The notes: a model not told the origin generated them from the letters alone. A DNA stretch of 64,000 bases from Burkholderiaceae bacterium (GCA_024235855.1 JACKLN010000003.1:124001-188000), one strand, 5' to 3'. Counted from the stretch's first letter, positions 19,198 to 27,035 are shown. Program-made: numbers and translations.

Positions 19198-20096
19198 GCG
19201 CCACCGGCACGCTGCAGGCGCCCGACGCCGCCACGCGGGGCCTCGCCTGGGGTGCGCTGGGCGTGCTGATCTTCGCGCTGACGCTGCCGATGACGCGGCT
19301 GGCGGTGGGCGATGCGTCGGCGCCGCAGCTGCCGCCGGCCTTCGTCACCGCCGGCCGTGCCGCGCTGGCCGGGCTGCTGGCCGCCGCCTACCTGCTGGCC
19401 ACGGGCGCCCGCCGCCCGCCGCGGGCCACCTGGGGTCCGCTGGCCCTCAGCGCCTGCGGCACCGTGCTCGGCTTCCCGCTGGGCCTGGCCCTGGCGCTGC
19501 GCGACGTGCCCTCGGCCCACGCGGCCGTGGTCACCGGCGTGCTGCCGCTGGCCACCGCCGTGGTGGGCGCGGTGGCGGGGCGCCATCGGCCCTCGGCCGG
19601 CTTCTGGGCGGCGGCAGGCGCCGGCTGTGCCCTGGTGCTGGCCTTTGCCGTCTGGCAGGGCGGCGGGGCCCTGGTGGCGGCCGACGCCTGGCTGGCGATG
19701 GCCGTGGCCACCGGCGCCGTGGGCTACGTGGCCGGTGCACGGGCTGGGGCGCACCTGCCGGCACCGCAGGTGATCTCCTGGGTGCTGGTGGGCGCCTTGC
19801 CGCTGACGCTGCCCGCCGCGGCGGTGACGTGGCCGGACGTGCCGGTGAGCGTGGCAGCCTGGGGCGGTTTTGCGTACACCGCGGTGTTCTCGATGTGGCT
19901 GGGCTTCTTCGCCTGGTACCACGGGCTGGCGCTGGGCGGCGTGCTGCGCGTGAGCCAGGTGCAGCTGCTGCAACCCTTCCTGGCCATCATTGCGGCGGCG
20001 CTGTTGCTGGGCGAGGCGCTGGAACTGGCCACGGTGGCCTTTGCGCTGGCGGTGCTGGCGGTGGTGGCCCTGGGCCGCCGGACGAGGATCGCATGA
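19194..20096 (+). CDS. EamA/DMT family transporter
   Basis: 300 residues with ten hydrophobic segments arranged as two EamA repeats (GLAWGALGVLIFALTLPMTR first, then a second half with YTAVFSMWLGFFAWYHGLAL and LLQPFLAIIAAALLLGE). DMT/EamA proteins are mostly inner-membrane exporters of amino acids and metabolites. Start and stop both overlap neighbours by 4 nt, so it belongs to the operon. Inference: it exports the substrate or product handled by the racemase-fold, aminotransferase and PhzF enzymes of the same operon. Confidence 0.88.
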   Translation: MSATGTLQAPDAATRGLAWGALGVLIFALTLPMTRLAVGDASAPQLPPAFVTAGRAALAGLLAAAYLLATGARRPPRATWGPLALSACGTVLGFPLGLALALRDVPSAHAAVVTGVLPLATAVVGAVAGRHRPSAGFWAAAGAGCALVLAFAVWQGGGALVAADAWLAMAVATGAVGYVAGARAGAHLPAPQVISWVLVGALPLTLPAAAVTWPDVPVSVAAWGGFAYTAVFSMWLGFFAWYHGLALGGVLRVSQVQLLQPFLAIIAAALLLGEALELATVAFALAVLAVVALGRRTRIA

Positions 20097-20806
20097 CGGC
20101 TGAACTGCGCTTTCGAACCCTGGGCCTGCTCGGTGGCATGAGCTGGGAAAGCACGGCCGTCTACTACCGCCTCATCAACCAGGGCGTGGCCGTTCGCGGC
20201 GGTGGCCTGCACAGCGCGCCGCTGCTGCTGCACAGCCTGGACTTCGCCAGCGTGGCCGCGGCCCAGGCGGCGGGTGACTGGGCCGGGCTGGGCGTGCAGC
20301 TGGGCGCGGCGGCTGCGGGCCTGGTGCGTGCCGGCGCCGGCGCGATCATGATCGGCACCAACACCATGCACCGGCTGGCGGCCGAGGTGCAGGCCGCCGC
20401 CGGCGTGCCGCTGCTGCACATCGGCGACGCCACCGGCGCCGCGCTGCGCACCGCGGGTGTGAAGCGTGCCGGCCTGCTGGGCACGCGCTTCACGATGGAG
20501 GATGTCTCGGTGCTGCGCGGGCACCTCGCGGAACGCCACGGCATCGATACCGTGGTGCCGGCCGAGGCCGCGCGTGCCGAGGTGCACCGCGTGATCTACG
20601 AGGAACTCTGCCGCGGCCGCATCGAACCCGCGTCGCGCGCTGCCTACGCCGGCATCATCGACGGCCTGAAAGGCGACGGCGCCGAGGCAGTGATCCTCGG
20701 CTGCACCGAGATCGGCCTGCTGATCGGCGCGGCCGACAGCGCCCTGCCCGTGTTCGACACCACGCAACTGCATGCCGCGATGGCGGTGGACTGGATCTGT
20801 TCATGA
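20093..20806 (+). CDS. YgeA-like Asp/Glu racemase-fold protein, one catalytic Cys missing
   Basis: 237 residues, closely resembling the YgeA amino-acid racemase group: LGLLGGMSWESTAVYYRLIN at the start, LHSLDF, GLLGTRFTME and ILGCTEIGLL near the end. Racemases of this superfamily use two cysteines. The second is present (Cys204), but where YgeA has CTNTMH this protein has GTNTMH (Gly88). The codon is an unambiguous GGC at 20354. A Gly in the first position with a single Cys is the arrangement in arylmalonate decarboxylase, so racemisation by the two-base mechanism is doubtful. It is fused to its neighbours by 4-nt overlaps. Confidence 0.82.
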   Translation: MTAELRFRTLGLLGGMSWESTAVYYRLINQGVAVRGGGLHSAPLLLHSLDFASVAAAQAAGDWAGLGVQLGAAAAGLVRAGAGAIMIGTNTMHRLAAEVQAAAGVPLLHIGDATGAALRTAGVKRAGLLGTRFTMEDVSVLRGHLAERHGIDTVVPAEAARAEVHRVIYEELCRGRIEPASRAAYAGIIDGLKGDGAEAVILGCTEIGLLIGAADSALPVFDTTQLHAAMAVDWICS

Positions 20807-21987
20807 CCGCAAGCACCTCTCCGTTCACCCTGGCCCGCCGCGCGCAGCGGCTGGAACCGTCGGTGATCCGCGAGATCCTCAAGCTCACCGAGCGACCTGG
20901 CGTGATCTCGCTGGCCGGCGGCCTGCCGTCGCCGGACGGCTTCCCGGTCGAGGCCCTGCGCACCGCCACCGAGCGTGTGCTGACCGAGACTCCGCGCGAG
21001 GCCCTGCAGTACGCCGCCAGTGAAGGCTACGGCCCGCTGCGCGAGTGGGCGGCGGCGCAGCTGCAGGCGCAGGGCCTGGCCGTCACGCCGGGCCAGGTGC
21101 TGATCACCACCGGCTCGCAGCAGGGGCTGGACCTGGTGGGCAAGCTGCTCGTCGACGCCGGCAGCCGGGTGGCGGTGGAGTCGCCCACCTACCTGGGTGC
21201 GCTGCAGGCCTTCACGCCCTACGAACCCGAGTTCGCCAGTGTGGAGGGCGACGACGAAGGCCCCCTGCCGGCGGCGCTGGACGCGGTGCGTGACGCGCGC
21301 TTCCTTTATCTGCTGCCCAACTACCAGAACCCGAGCGGCCGCTGCATGGGTGCGGCCCGCCGTGCCGCGCTGGCCGACCGCGCTGGCGCACTGGGCCTGC
21401 CGGTGGTGGAGGACAACCCCTACGGCGACCTCTGGTACGACGCGCCGCCGCCGCCGCCCGTGAGCGCGCTGCTGCCGGGTGGCAGCGTCTACCTTGGTTC
21501 GCTGTCCAAGGTGCTGGCGCCGGGGCTGCGCCTGGGCTACGTCGCCGCGCCCACGGCGCTGTTCCCCAAGCTGCTGCAGGCCAAGCAGGCGGCCGACCTG
21601 CACACGCCCGGCTTCAACCAGCGCATCGCCCACACCGTGCTGGCCGACGGCCTGCTGGAACGTCACCTGCCGGCCGTGCGTGCCCGCTACAAGGCGCAGC
21701 GTGACGCGATGCAGGCCGCACTGGAAGCCCACTTGCCGGCCGGCTGCCACTGGGTGCAGCCGCAGGGCGGCATGTTCTTCTGGGTGGAACTGCCCGAGGG
21801 CCTGGACGCCACGTCGCTGCTGCCGCGCGCGGTGGACGCTGGCGTGGCCTACGTGCCCGGCGCCGCCTTCTACGCCACGGCGCCCAAGGCCAACCGCCTG
21901 CGCCTGAGTTTCGTCACCGTCTCGCCGGAGCGCATCACCGCCGCCGTGGCGCTGCTGGGGGCGATCCTGAAGGAGGCCCTGGCATGA
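20803..21987 (+). CDS. PLP-dependent aminotransferase (LysN/2-aminoadipate type)
   Basis: 394 residues, aminotransferase fold type I of the MocR-like/LysN subgroup but without the HTH. Motifs: ISLAGGLPSPDGFP, QYAASEGYGPLREW, LLPNYQNPSGR, VVEDNPYGDLWYD and the Schiff-base Lys236 in LGSLSKVLAPGLRLGYV. Such enzymes transaminate 2-aminoadipate, aromatic or branched amino acids with 2-oxoglutarate. Position in the operon next to the racemase-fold protein and PhzF suggests one amino-acid pathway. Full length. Confidence 0.9.
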   Translation: MTASTSPFTLARRAQRLEPSVIREILKLTERPGVISLAGGLPSPDGFPVEALRTATERVLTETPREALQYAASEGYGPLREWAAAQLQAQGLAVTPGQVLITTGSQQGLDLVGKLLVDAGSRVAVESPTYLGALQAFTPYEPEFASVEGDDEGPLPAALDAVRDARFLYLLPNYQNPSGRCMGAARRAALADRAGALGLPVVEDNPYGDLWYDAPPPPPVSALLPGGSVYLGSLSKVLAPGLRLGYVAAPTALFPKLLQAKQAADLHTPGFNQRIAHTVLADGLLERHLPAVRARYKAQRDAMQAALEAHLPAGCHWVQPQGGMFFWVELPEGLDATSLLPRAVDAGVAYVPGAAFYATAPKANRLRLSFVTVSPERITAAVALLGAILKEALA

Positions 21988-22823
21988 CCGCCACGCCACG
22001 CCGCTTCCATCAGGTCGACGTCTTCAGTGCGGTGCCGCTGCAGGGCAACCCGCTGGCCGTGGTGCACGACGCCGTCGGCCTGGACGACGCGCGCCTGGCC
22101 GCCATCGCACGCTGGACCAACCTGTCGGAGACCACCTTCCTGCTGCCGCCCACCGACCCGGCGGCCGACTACCGGGTGCGCATCTTCACGCCCTTCGGCG
22201 AACTGCCGTTCGCCGGCCACCCCACGCTGGGCAGCGCCTGGGCCTGGCTGGCGGCCGGTGGCGTGGCGCGCGATCCCGGCGAGGTCGTGCAGCAGTGCGG
22301 CGTGGGCCGGGTGCGCGTGAAGCGCGACGGCGCACGCCTGGCGTTTGCCGCCCCGCCCCAGCGCCGCAGCGACCCGCTGGACGCCGCGATGCTGGCGCGC
22401 ATCGCCACCGCGCTGGGTCTGGCCGCGGGCGAGATCCAGCGCCATCGCTGGATCGACAACGGCCCCGGCTGGTGCGGCGTGCTGCTGGCGTCCGGTGCCC
22501 GGGTGCGCGCGCTGCAGGTGGACTGGGCGGCGCTGGGCGACCTGAAGCTCGGCGTCGTCGGCCTGCAGGCGGCGGGCGACGACACGGCGATCGAGGTGCG
22601 GGCCTTTGTCGGCCCCGGTGGCTTCGAGGACCCGGTCACCGGCAGCCTGAACGCCAGCGTGGCGCAGTGGCTGATCGGCGCCGGCGTGCTGCCGGACCGC
22701 TACGTGGCCGCGCAGGGCCATGCGCTGCAGCGCGCCGGGCGGGTGCACGTGGCGCGCGACGACGACACGGTCTGGGTGGGCGGCGACGTGACGCCGGTGG
22801 TCGAAGGTATCGTCCGCGTGTGA
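21984..22823 (+). CDS. PhzF family isomerase
   Basis: 279 residues of the diaminopimelate-epimerase-like PhzF fold: QVDVFSAVPLQGNPLAVV, TNLSETTFLL with the catalytic-type Glu49, RIFTPFGELPFAGHPTLGSA, and the second-half EDPVTGSLNASVAQWL. In PhzF proper the Glu shuttles a proton in isomerisation of trans-2,3-dihydro-3-hydroxyanthranilate; most relatives have unknown substrates. No phenazine genes are present. The start overlaps the aminotransferase stop by 4 nt. Confidence 0.88.
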   Translation: MTATPRRFHQVDVFSAVPLQGNPLAVVHDAVGLDDARLAAIARWTNLSETTFLLPPTDPAADYRVRIFTPFGELPFAGHPTLGSAWAWLAAGGVARDPGEVVQQCGVGRVRVKRDGARLAFAAPPQRRSDPLDAAMLARIATALGLAAGEIQRHRWIDNGPGWCGVLLASGARVRALQVDWAALGDLKLGVVGLQAAGDDTAIEVRAFVGPGGFEDPVTGSLNASVAQWLIGAGVLPDRYVAAQGHALQRAGRVHVARDDDTVWVGGDVTPVVEGIVRV

Positions 22824-23446
22824 CCACGGACATCGACCACCTGATCATCGCCGCCGACACGCTGGAGGCCGGTGCCGCCTGGTGCGAGGCCGCCCTGGGC
22901 GTCTTGCCCGGCCCCGGCGGCCAGCACCCGCTGATGGGCACGCACAACCGGCTGCTGAACCTGTCGTCGCCGGCGTTTCCGCGCTGCTACCTCGAGATCA
23001 TCGCCATCGACCCCGACGCGCCGCCGCCGGGCCGCGCGCGCTGGTTCGGGCTGGACGAACGCCCGCCCGGGCCGCCGGCGCTGTGGCACGTGGTGGCGCG
23101 CTCGACCATGCTGGACATGCACCGCTGGGGCCTGATCCACAAGCAGGCCGACCCGGGGCTGCCGCTGGCCGCCTCGCGCGGCGACTTCCGCTGGCAGATC
23201 CTGGTGCGCGACGACGGCCGGCGCACCGGGGTGCTGCCGACGCTGATCCAGTGGGACGGCCCGCACCCGGCCGACCGCCTGCCGGTCAGCGGCCTTCAGT
23301 TGCGCAGCCTGCGCCTGGATGGCCTGCCGACGGCGCAGCGCGACGTGCTCCGGCTGCGTGGCGTGGGCGGCGACCCGGCCGCGGCACCGCGCCTGACCGC
23401 GGTCTTCGACACCCCGCGTGGCGGGGTCACGCTGCAGACCCCATGA
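22820..23446 (+). CDS. VOC / glyoxalase-like domain protein
   Basis: 208 residues from a GTG that overlaps the PhzF stop (GTGA). The opening DIDHLIIAADTLEAGAAWCEAALG and GTHNRLLNL plus CYLEIIAID match the glyoxalase-like (PF13468) domain of the vicinal-oxygen-chelate fold, with possible metal ligands His near residue 6 and Glu in the LEII strand. No ATG exists in the right place. Function in the operon unknown; VOC proteins include isomerases, dioxygenases and resistance proteins. Confidence 0.8.
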   Translation: MTTDIDHLIIAADTLEAGAAWCEAALGVLPGPGGQHPLMGTHNRLLNLSSPAFPRCYLEIIAIDPDAPPPGRARWFGLDERPPGPPALWHVVARSTMLDMHRWGLIHKQADPGLPLAASRGDFRWQILVRDDGRRTGVLPTLIQWDGPHPADRLPVSGLQLRSLRLDGLPTAQRDVLRLRGVGGDPAAAPRLTAVFDTPRGGVTLQTP

Positions 23447-24171
23447 CCGAGGAACTGTTCCGCGAGGACGCGGCACTCACCGAGTGCCAGGCCACGGTGC
23501 TGGTGGTGGATGACCAGGGCATCGTGCTCGGCCGCACGGTGTTCTACCCGCTGGGCGGCGGCCAGGCCGGCGATGCCGGCGTGCTGGTGACGGACGACGG
23601 CCGCACGCTGGCGATTGCCGACACGCGCAAGCACAAGGGGCGGCCCGGGGCCATCGCCCATGTGCCGGCTGAACCATCCACCGGGCTGCAGCCTGGCGAC
23701 GTGGTGACCGCGCGCATCGACACCGAACGCCGGCGCGCCCACATGCGGTTCCACACGGCCACCCATCTGCTGTGCGCGCTGGTGCCGCACCCGGTGGACG
23801 GCTGTTCGATCACCGCGGCGCATGCGCGGCTGGACTTCCACATGACCGAGCCGCTGGACAAGGACGCGCTCAACGCCGGCCTGGCGCGCCTGGTGGCCGA
23901 GGCGCATCCGGTGCGCCACCGCTGGATCACCGAAGCGGAGCTGGACGCCAACCCCGGCCTGGTGCGCAGCATGAGCGTGCAGCCCCCGCGCGGGCTGGGT
24001 CGCGTGCGCGTGCTCGAGATCGAGGGCGTGGACCTGCAGCCCTGCGGCGGAACGCACGTGGCCAACACGGCAGAGGTCGGCCCCGTCGTGGTCACGAAGA
24101 TCGAGAAGAAGTCGGCGACGACCCGCAGGGTCGTGCTCGGCTTCGCCGAGCCGGGCGCCAGCCCGGGCTGA
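23443..24171 (+). CDS. Alanyl-tRNA editing protein (AlaX type)
   Basis: 242 residues. The editing-domain zinc site is intact: FHTATH (His104, His108) and CGGTH (Cys201, His205). The N-terminal VFYPLGGGQAGDAG stretch is that of AlaRS/AlaX editing domains. AlaX hydrolyses mis-acylated Ser- or Gly-tRNA(Ala) in trans. It is the last gene of the 4-nt-overlap operon, an unexpected place for a translation-quality enzyme unless the operon makes or handles an amino acid that AlaRS can mischarge. The last ~10 codons contain a 32-nt segment repeated 110 bp downstream. Confidence 0.9.
   Translation: MTEELFREDAALTECQATVLVVDDQGIVLGRTVFYPLGGGQAGDAGVLVTDDGRTLAIADTRKHKGRPGAIAHVPAEPSTGLQPGDVVTARIDTERRRAHMRFHTATHLLCALVPHPVDGCSITAAHARLDFHMTEPLDKDALNAGLARLVAEAHPVRHRWITEAELDANPGLVRSMSVQPPRGLGRVRVLEIEGVDLQPCGGTHVANTAEVGPVVVTKIEKKSATTRRVVLGFAEPGASPG
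24112..24143 (+). repeat. Direct repeat copy 1 (inside the 3' end of the AlaX gene)
   Basis: A 32-nt block beginning TCGGCGACGACCCGC and ending CTCGGCTT is identical to 24222-24253. The first copy is coding (SATTRRVVLGF). Confidence 0.85.
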
Positions 24172-24182
24172 CTTCTGGGGAG

Positions 24183-24210
24183 CGCTCATGTGCGCTGGCG
24201 CACGTGAGCG
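24183..24210. terminator. Hairpin after the AlaX gene
   Basis: CGCTCATGTGCG (24183-24194) and CGCACGTGAGCG (24199-24210) form a 12-bp stem with one G-T wobble and a CTGG loop, 12 bp after the AlaX stop. No T-run follows. It probably ends or protects the seven-gene transcript. Confidence 0.5.
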
Positions 24211-24221
24211 ATCACCAAGGA

Positions 24222-24253
24222 TCGGCGACGACCCGCAGGGTCGTGCTCGGCTT
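24222..24253 (+). repeat. Direct repeat copy 2 (intergenic)
   Basis: Identical to 24112-24143, offset 110 bp, and followed by GGCCGGGCCGGGCTGA, which resembles the real gene end. It looks like a duplicated gene tail. Confidence 0.8.
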
Positions 24254-24271
24254 GGCCGGGCCGGGCTGAGG

Positions 24272-24318
24272 CTGGACTGAAGACAGTCCCTGCGGACTGT
24301 CTTCAGCCTGCCGAAGCG
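24272..24318. repeat. 47-nt intergenic repeat, unit 1, with 13-bp hairpin
   Basis: CTGAAGACAGTCC (24277-24289) pairs perfectly with GGACTGTCTTCAG (24294-24306) around CTGC, followed by CCTGCCGAAGCG. About 44 of 47 positions match 24347-24393. Resembles dispersed hairpin repeats in betaproteobacterial intergenic DNA. Confidence 0.8.
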
Positions 24319-24346
24319 GCTGAGCTCTGCGAAGCCGTGGGCGGAT

Positions 24347-24393
24347 CTGGACTGAACTCAGTCCCTGCGGACCGTCTTCAGCCTGCCGAAGCG
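24347..24393. repeat. 47-nt intergenic repeat, unit 2, degenerate hairpin
   Basis: Second copy 75 bp after the first. Two adjacent changes (GA to CT) and one T to C break perfect pairing of the stem. It runs into the 3' end of the small minus-strand gene at 24378. Confidence 0.75.
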
Positions 24394-24620
24394 ACCGGGC
24401 AACCGGACGTGGCGCTGGCGGCCCCACCCGGCCGGCCGTGCCGCCGAAGGCGATGCGCCAGCCGGTCGGCCGCCCGCAAGGCCCGCGACCTCGCGTTGCA
24501 CAGCAACGCGTCGGCGCCGCGCCAGACATCGTCCCGCGCCGCGCGTCGCAGCGCCTCGGCGCGTGCATGGGCTTCGTCGTGCAGGCGGTGCAGTTCCAAG
24601 GTGTTCAGCGGGTCATGCAT
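24378..24620 (-). CDS. Small hypothetical protein
   Basis: 80 residues, Arg/Ala-rich and predicted helical (LHRLHDEAHARAEALRRAARDDVWRGADALL). A strong AGGAGAA site lies 7 nt upstream of the ATG, which is the main support. Similar short proteins with LHxLHxxAxxxAxxLR and FWRGADA-like motifs are common in Burkholderiales. Its last 10-15 codons lie in the 47-nt repeat, so the C-terminus (about ATSGCPVASAG) may be a recent change caused by the repeat. Function unknown; divergent from the LysR gene. Confidence 0.6.
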   Translation of the reverse strand: MHDPLNTLELHRLHDEAHARAEALRRAARDDVWRGADALLCNARSRALRAADRLAHRLRRHGRPGGAASATSGCPVASAG

Positions 24621-24694
24621 GGCGGGTTCTCCTGTGGCTGTGCACTCTATGGAGACACAAGAGCCACGGAAACCGGATCAGCGCGCAATTGGTT

Positions 24695-24709
24695 TTGCGA
24701 GATTCGCAA
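24695..24709. promoter_or_regulatory. LysR-type T-N11-A dyad upstream of the LysR gene
   Basis: TTGCGA-GAT-TCGCAA is a perfect 6-bp inverted repeat containing the LysR consensus T-N11-A (TGCGA-N3-TCGCA). It ends 20 bp before the LysR ATG and lies between that gene and the divergent small ORF. A likely autoregulatory site. Confidence 0.55.
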
Positions 24710-24729
24710 TACAAGGGCAGACTCTGCCC

Positions 24730-25629
24730 ATGCACCTCGACGACGTCGCCCTCTTCGTCCGCATCGTGGAGCTGGGCACGTTGTCGGCCGCGGCGCGTGA
24801 GCGCAACGTCCCGGTCAGCCAGGTCACGCGCGCCCTGGTGCGGCTGGAGCAGGCGGCGGGCGTGCGGCTGTTGCACCGCACCACGCACGGTCTGAGCCTC
24901 ACCGACGAGGGCGACACCTTCCTGGCCCATGCCCGCCGGCTGGGCGACACGGCGGCCGAACTGCAGGGCGCGCTCAGCGGCCGGCGGGAGGGCCCCAGTG
25001 GCTGGGTGCGGGTGAGCGTGAGCGCCATCGTGGCCGAGGCGGTGATCGTGCCCGCGCTCCCGTCGCTCTACGCCCGCCACCCGCAGCTGCAGCTGGACAT
25101 CGCGGTGGAGGACCGCCTGGTGGACATGGCGCGCGACGGCATCGACGTGGCCATCCGCACCGGTACGCCGGCGTCGGAGACGCTGGTGGCGCGGCGCATC
25201 GGCCAGTTCACGCGGGCGCTCTATGCGGCACCGGCCTATGCCGCGCGCCACGGCCTGCCGGTGCGGCCCGACGAACTGCCGGCCCACCGCCTGGTGGGCA
25301 ACAGCGCCATCGCGGCGCAGAACCAGTGGCTGGCCAGCGCGGCCGAGGCTGACCAGGCGCTGCCGATGCGGGCACACACGCGCACCGACAACTCCGCCGT
25401 CGTGCTGTCGCTGGTGCTGCACGGCGTGGGCATCGGGCGGCTGATGGACATCGTGGCCCGGCCGCTGGTGGCGGCCGGGCGTTTGCTGCCGGTGCTGCCG
25501 AGCCCGGGCCCGTCGGCGGCGACGCCGGTCTACGCCGTCATGCTGCGCGAGCGCCAGCGCCTGCCGAAGCTGCGCGCCTGCATCGACCACTGGGCCGCCT
25601 GGCTGGCGCAGCCCGACCCGTCGGGCTGA
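24730..25629 (+). CDS. LysR family transcriptional regulator
   Basis: 299 residues from the ATG at 24730. N-terminal winged HTH (1-60: DDVALFVRIVELGTLSAAARERNVPVSQVTRAL) and a periplasmic-binding-like effector domain (about 90-295) with the CrgA/DmlR-group features VEDRLVDMARDGIDVAIRTG. Longer upstream in-frame starts would overlap the divergent gene. The target is probably itself and the divergent small ORF. The next gene downstream is on the other strand. Effector unknown. Confidence 0.9.
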   Translation: MHLDDVALFVRIVELGTLSAAARERNVPVSQVTRALVRLEQAAGVRLLHRTTHGLSLTDEGDTFLAHARRLGDTAAELQGALSGRREGPSGWVRVSVSAIVAEAVIVPALPSLYARHPQLQLDIAVEDRLVDMARDGIDVAIRTGTPASETLVARRIGQFTRALYAAPAYAARHGLPVRPDELPAHRLVGNSAIAAQNQWLASAAEADQALPMRAHTRTDNSAVVLSLVLHGVGIGRLMDIVARPLVAAGRLLPVLPSPGPSAATPVYAVMLRERQRLPKLRACIDHWAAWLAQPDPSG

Positions 25630-25665
25630 CCCGAGGCTGGCCGCGGCCCGCCGCGGGGCACGGCG

Positions 25666-26124
25666 TCACTTCTTGCGGAAGTCGTCGTGGCAGGCCTTGC
25701 AGCTGCCGCCGACGGGGCCGAACGCGGCCTTGGTGTTGTCGAAGCTGCCGGTCTTCACGGCGGCGTCGAGCTTGCCCATGGCGTCGGCCATCTTGTCGGC
25801 CGCGGCCTTGAAGTCCGCCGCCTTGGCCCAGACCTCTGGCAGCGCGCGGGTGTCGCCGCTGTCGGTGCCGGCGCCGAAGGCGGTGAACGGCAGCTGGTGC
25901 ACCGCCATCACCACGGCCATGTTGGTCGCGGCGGCCTGTGCGTCCCATGGAGCCTTGCCCTGCGCCATCGCGCCCACGCGGCCGAAGTGCGCCGCCATCA
26001 GGGTGAAGGCGGCCTTGCGGTACTTGATCGCGTCCTCGGGCTTCTGGAACTGCGCGGCAGCCGGCAGGGCGGTCAGGCCGGCGGCGGCGCACAGGGTGGC
26101 GGCCAGGAAGGTCTTGCAGGTCAT
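25666..26124 (-). CDS. Cytochrome c'
   Basis: 152 residues. Signal peptide 1-24 (ending PAAA) and a four-helix-bundle sequence ending in the heme-binding CKACH motif (Cys142, Cys145, His146), six residues from the C-terminus, which is typical for class II cytochrome c'. Located in the periplasm; family members bind NO and CO at the distal face and have roles in NO resistance. Divergent from a cytochrome b561 gene, a frequent pairing. Confidence 0.93.
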   Translation of the reverse strand: MTCKTFLAATLCAAAGLTALPAAAQFQKPEDAIKYRKAAFTLMAAHFGRVGAMAQGKAPWDAQAAATNMAVVMAVHQLPFTAFGAGTDSGDTRALPEVWAKAADFKAAADKMADAMGKLDAAVKTGSFDNTKAAFGPVGGSCKACHDDFRKK

Positions 26125-26332
26125 CAGGGCGGGTCCTCGTGGGTGGTGGATGCGTGACGGTCATCGTCGCCGACCGTGCAGGGACGGACGGTGTGGCGCC
26201 GACCAAGCGCATACGCGGTGAGCCCAGGCGGCATTGCAGCACGAGGCCGCGGAACGGCTATCGTGGTGCCGAACGCACGTGGCCCCCTAGGCTGCAGACC
26301 CCGGCCCTGCGCCTCACCCCGAGACCCCACCG

Positions 26333-27007
26333 ATGCCTGCCGACACCCCCACCCCGGTCCGCGTCTGGGACCTGCCGACCCGCCTGTTCCACTGGGCCCT
26401 GCTGACCGCGGTGCTCGGCGCCGTGGTCAGCGCCAAGTCCGGGCAGATGGACTGGCATCCGCGCTTCGGCCATGCGGTCTTCGCCCTGCTGGCCTTCCGC
26501 CTGCTGCGGGGCGTGGTGGGCGGGCGCTGGTCGCGCTTTGCCAGCTTCGTGCGCGGGCCGGGCACGGTGTGGCGCTACCTGCGCGGCACGGCCACCGCCG
26601 GCGAACGGCTGGACGTGGGCCACAACCCGCTGGGCGCACTGTCGGTGCTGGCGCTGCTGGCGGTGCTGGCGGTGCAGGTGGGCACTGGCCTGGTCAGCGA
26701 CGACGAGATCGCCTTCACCGGGCCGCTCAACGCGCTGGTTTCCACCGACACCGGCCTGGCCGCCACCAGCTGGCACCGCGGCTGGGGCCAGTGGCTGCTG
26801 CTGGGGCTCGTGGGGCTGCACCTGGCGGCCATCGCGGCCTACACGATGCGGGGCAAGGGGCTGGTGTCGGCGATGTGGCTTGGTGACAAGACGCTGCCGC
26901 CCGACACCCCGCCGAGCGCCGACGGTCCGGCTCAGCGGCTGCTGGCGGCCGTGCTGCTGGCCGGCTGCAGCCTGGGCGTCTGGTGGGTCGTGACCCGATG
27001 GGGCTGA
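26333..27007 (+). CDS. Cytochrome b561 family protein
   Basis: 224 residues with four core transmembrane helices plus a C-terminal fifth (LLAAVLLAGCSLGVWWVV). Heme-ligand-type histidines occur in RLFHWALL, FGHAVFALLAFRLLRG, and SWHRGWGQWLLLGLVGLHLAA. The opening VRVWDLPTRLFHW is characteristic of the YodB/CybB-like di-heme group. It likely passes electrons from the quinone pool to a periplasmic acceptor; the divergent cytochrome c' is the obvious candidate. The 208-bp gap between them holds both promoters; no clear boxes were recognised. Confidence 0.9.
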   Translation: MPADTPTPVRVWDLPTRLFHWALLTAVLGAVVSAKSGQMDWHPRFGHAVFALLAFRLLRGVVGGRWSRFASFVRGPGTVWRYLRGTATAGERLDVGHNPLGALSVLALLAVLAVQVGTGLVSDDEIAFTGPLNALVSTDTGLAATSWHRGWGQWLLLGLVGLHLAAIAAYTMRGKGLVSAMWLGDKTLPPDTPPSADGPAQRLLAAVLLAGCSLGVWWVVTRWG

Positions 27008-27035
27008 ACCCGGCATAGACTTCGGCCCACTGCCG

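Noticed and set aside
18691..24171. Phenazine biosynthesis cluster suggested by PhzF
   Set aside because: No phzA/B, C, D, E or G homologues are present; PhzF-family proteins are widespread outside phenazine pathways.
24272..24393. CRISPR array
   Set aside because: Only two repeat units, each an internally hairpinned 47-mer with a 28-bp gap, and no cas genes nearby.
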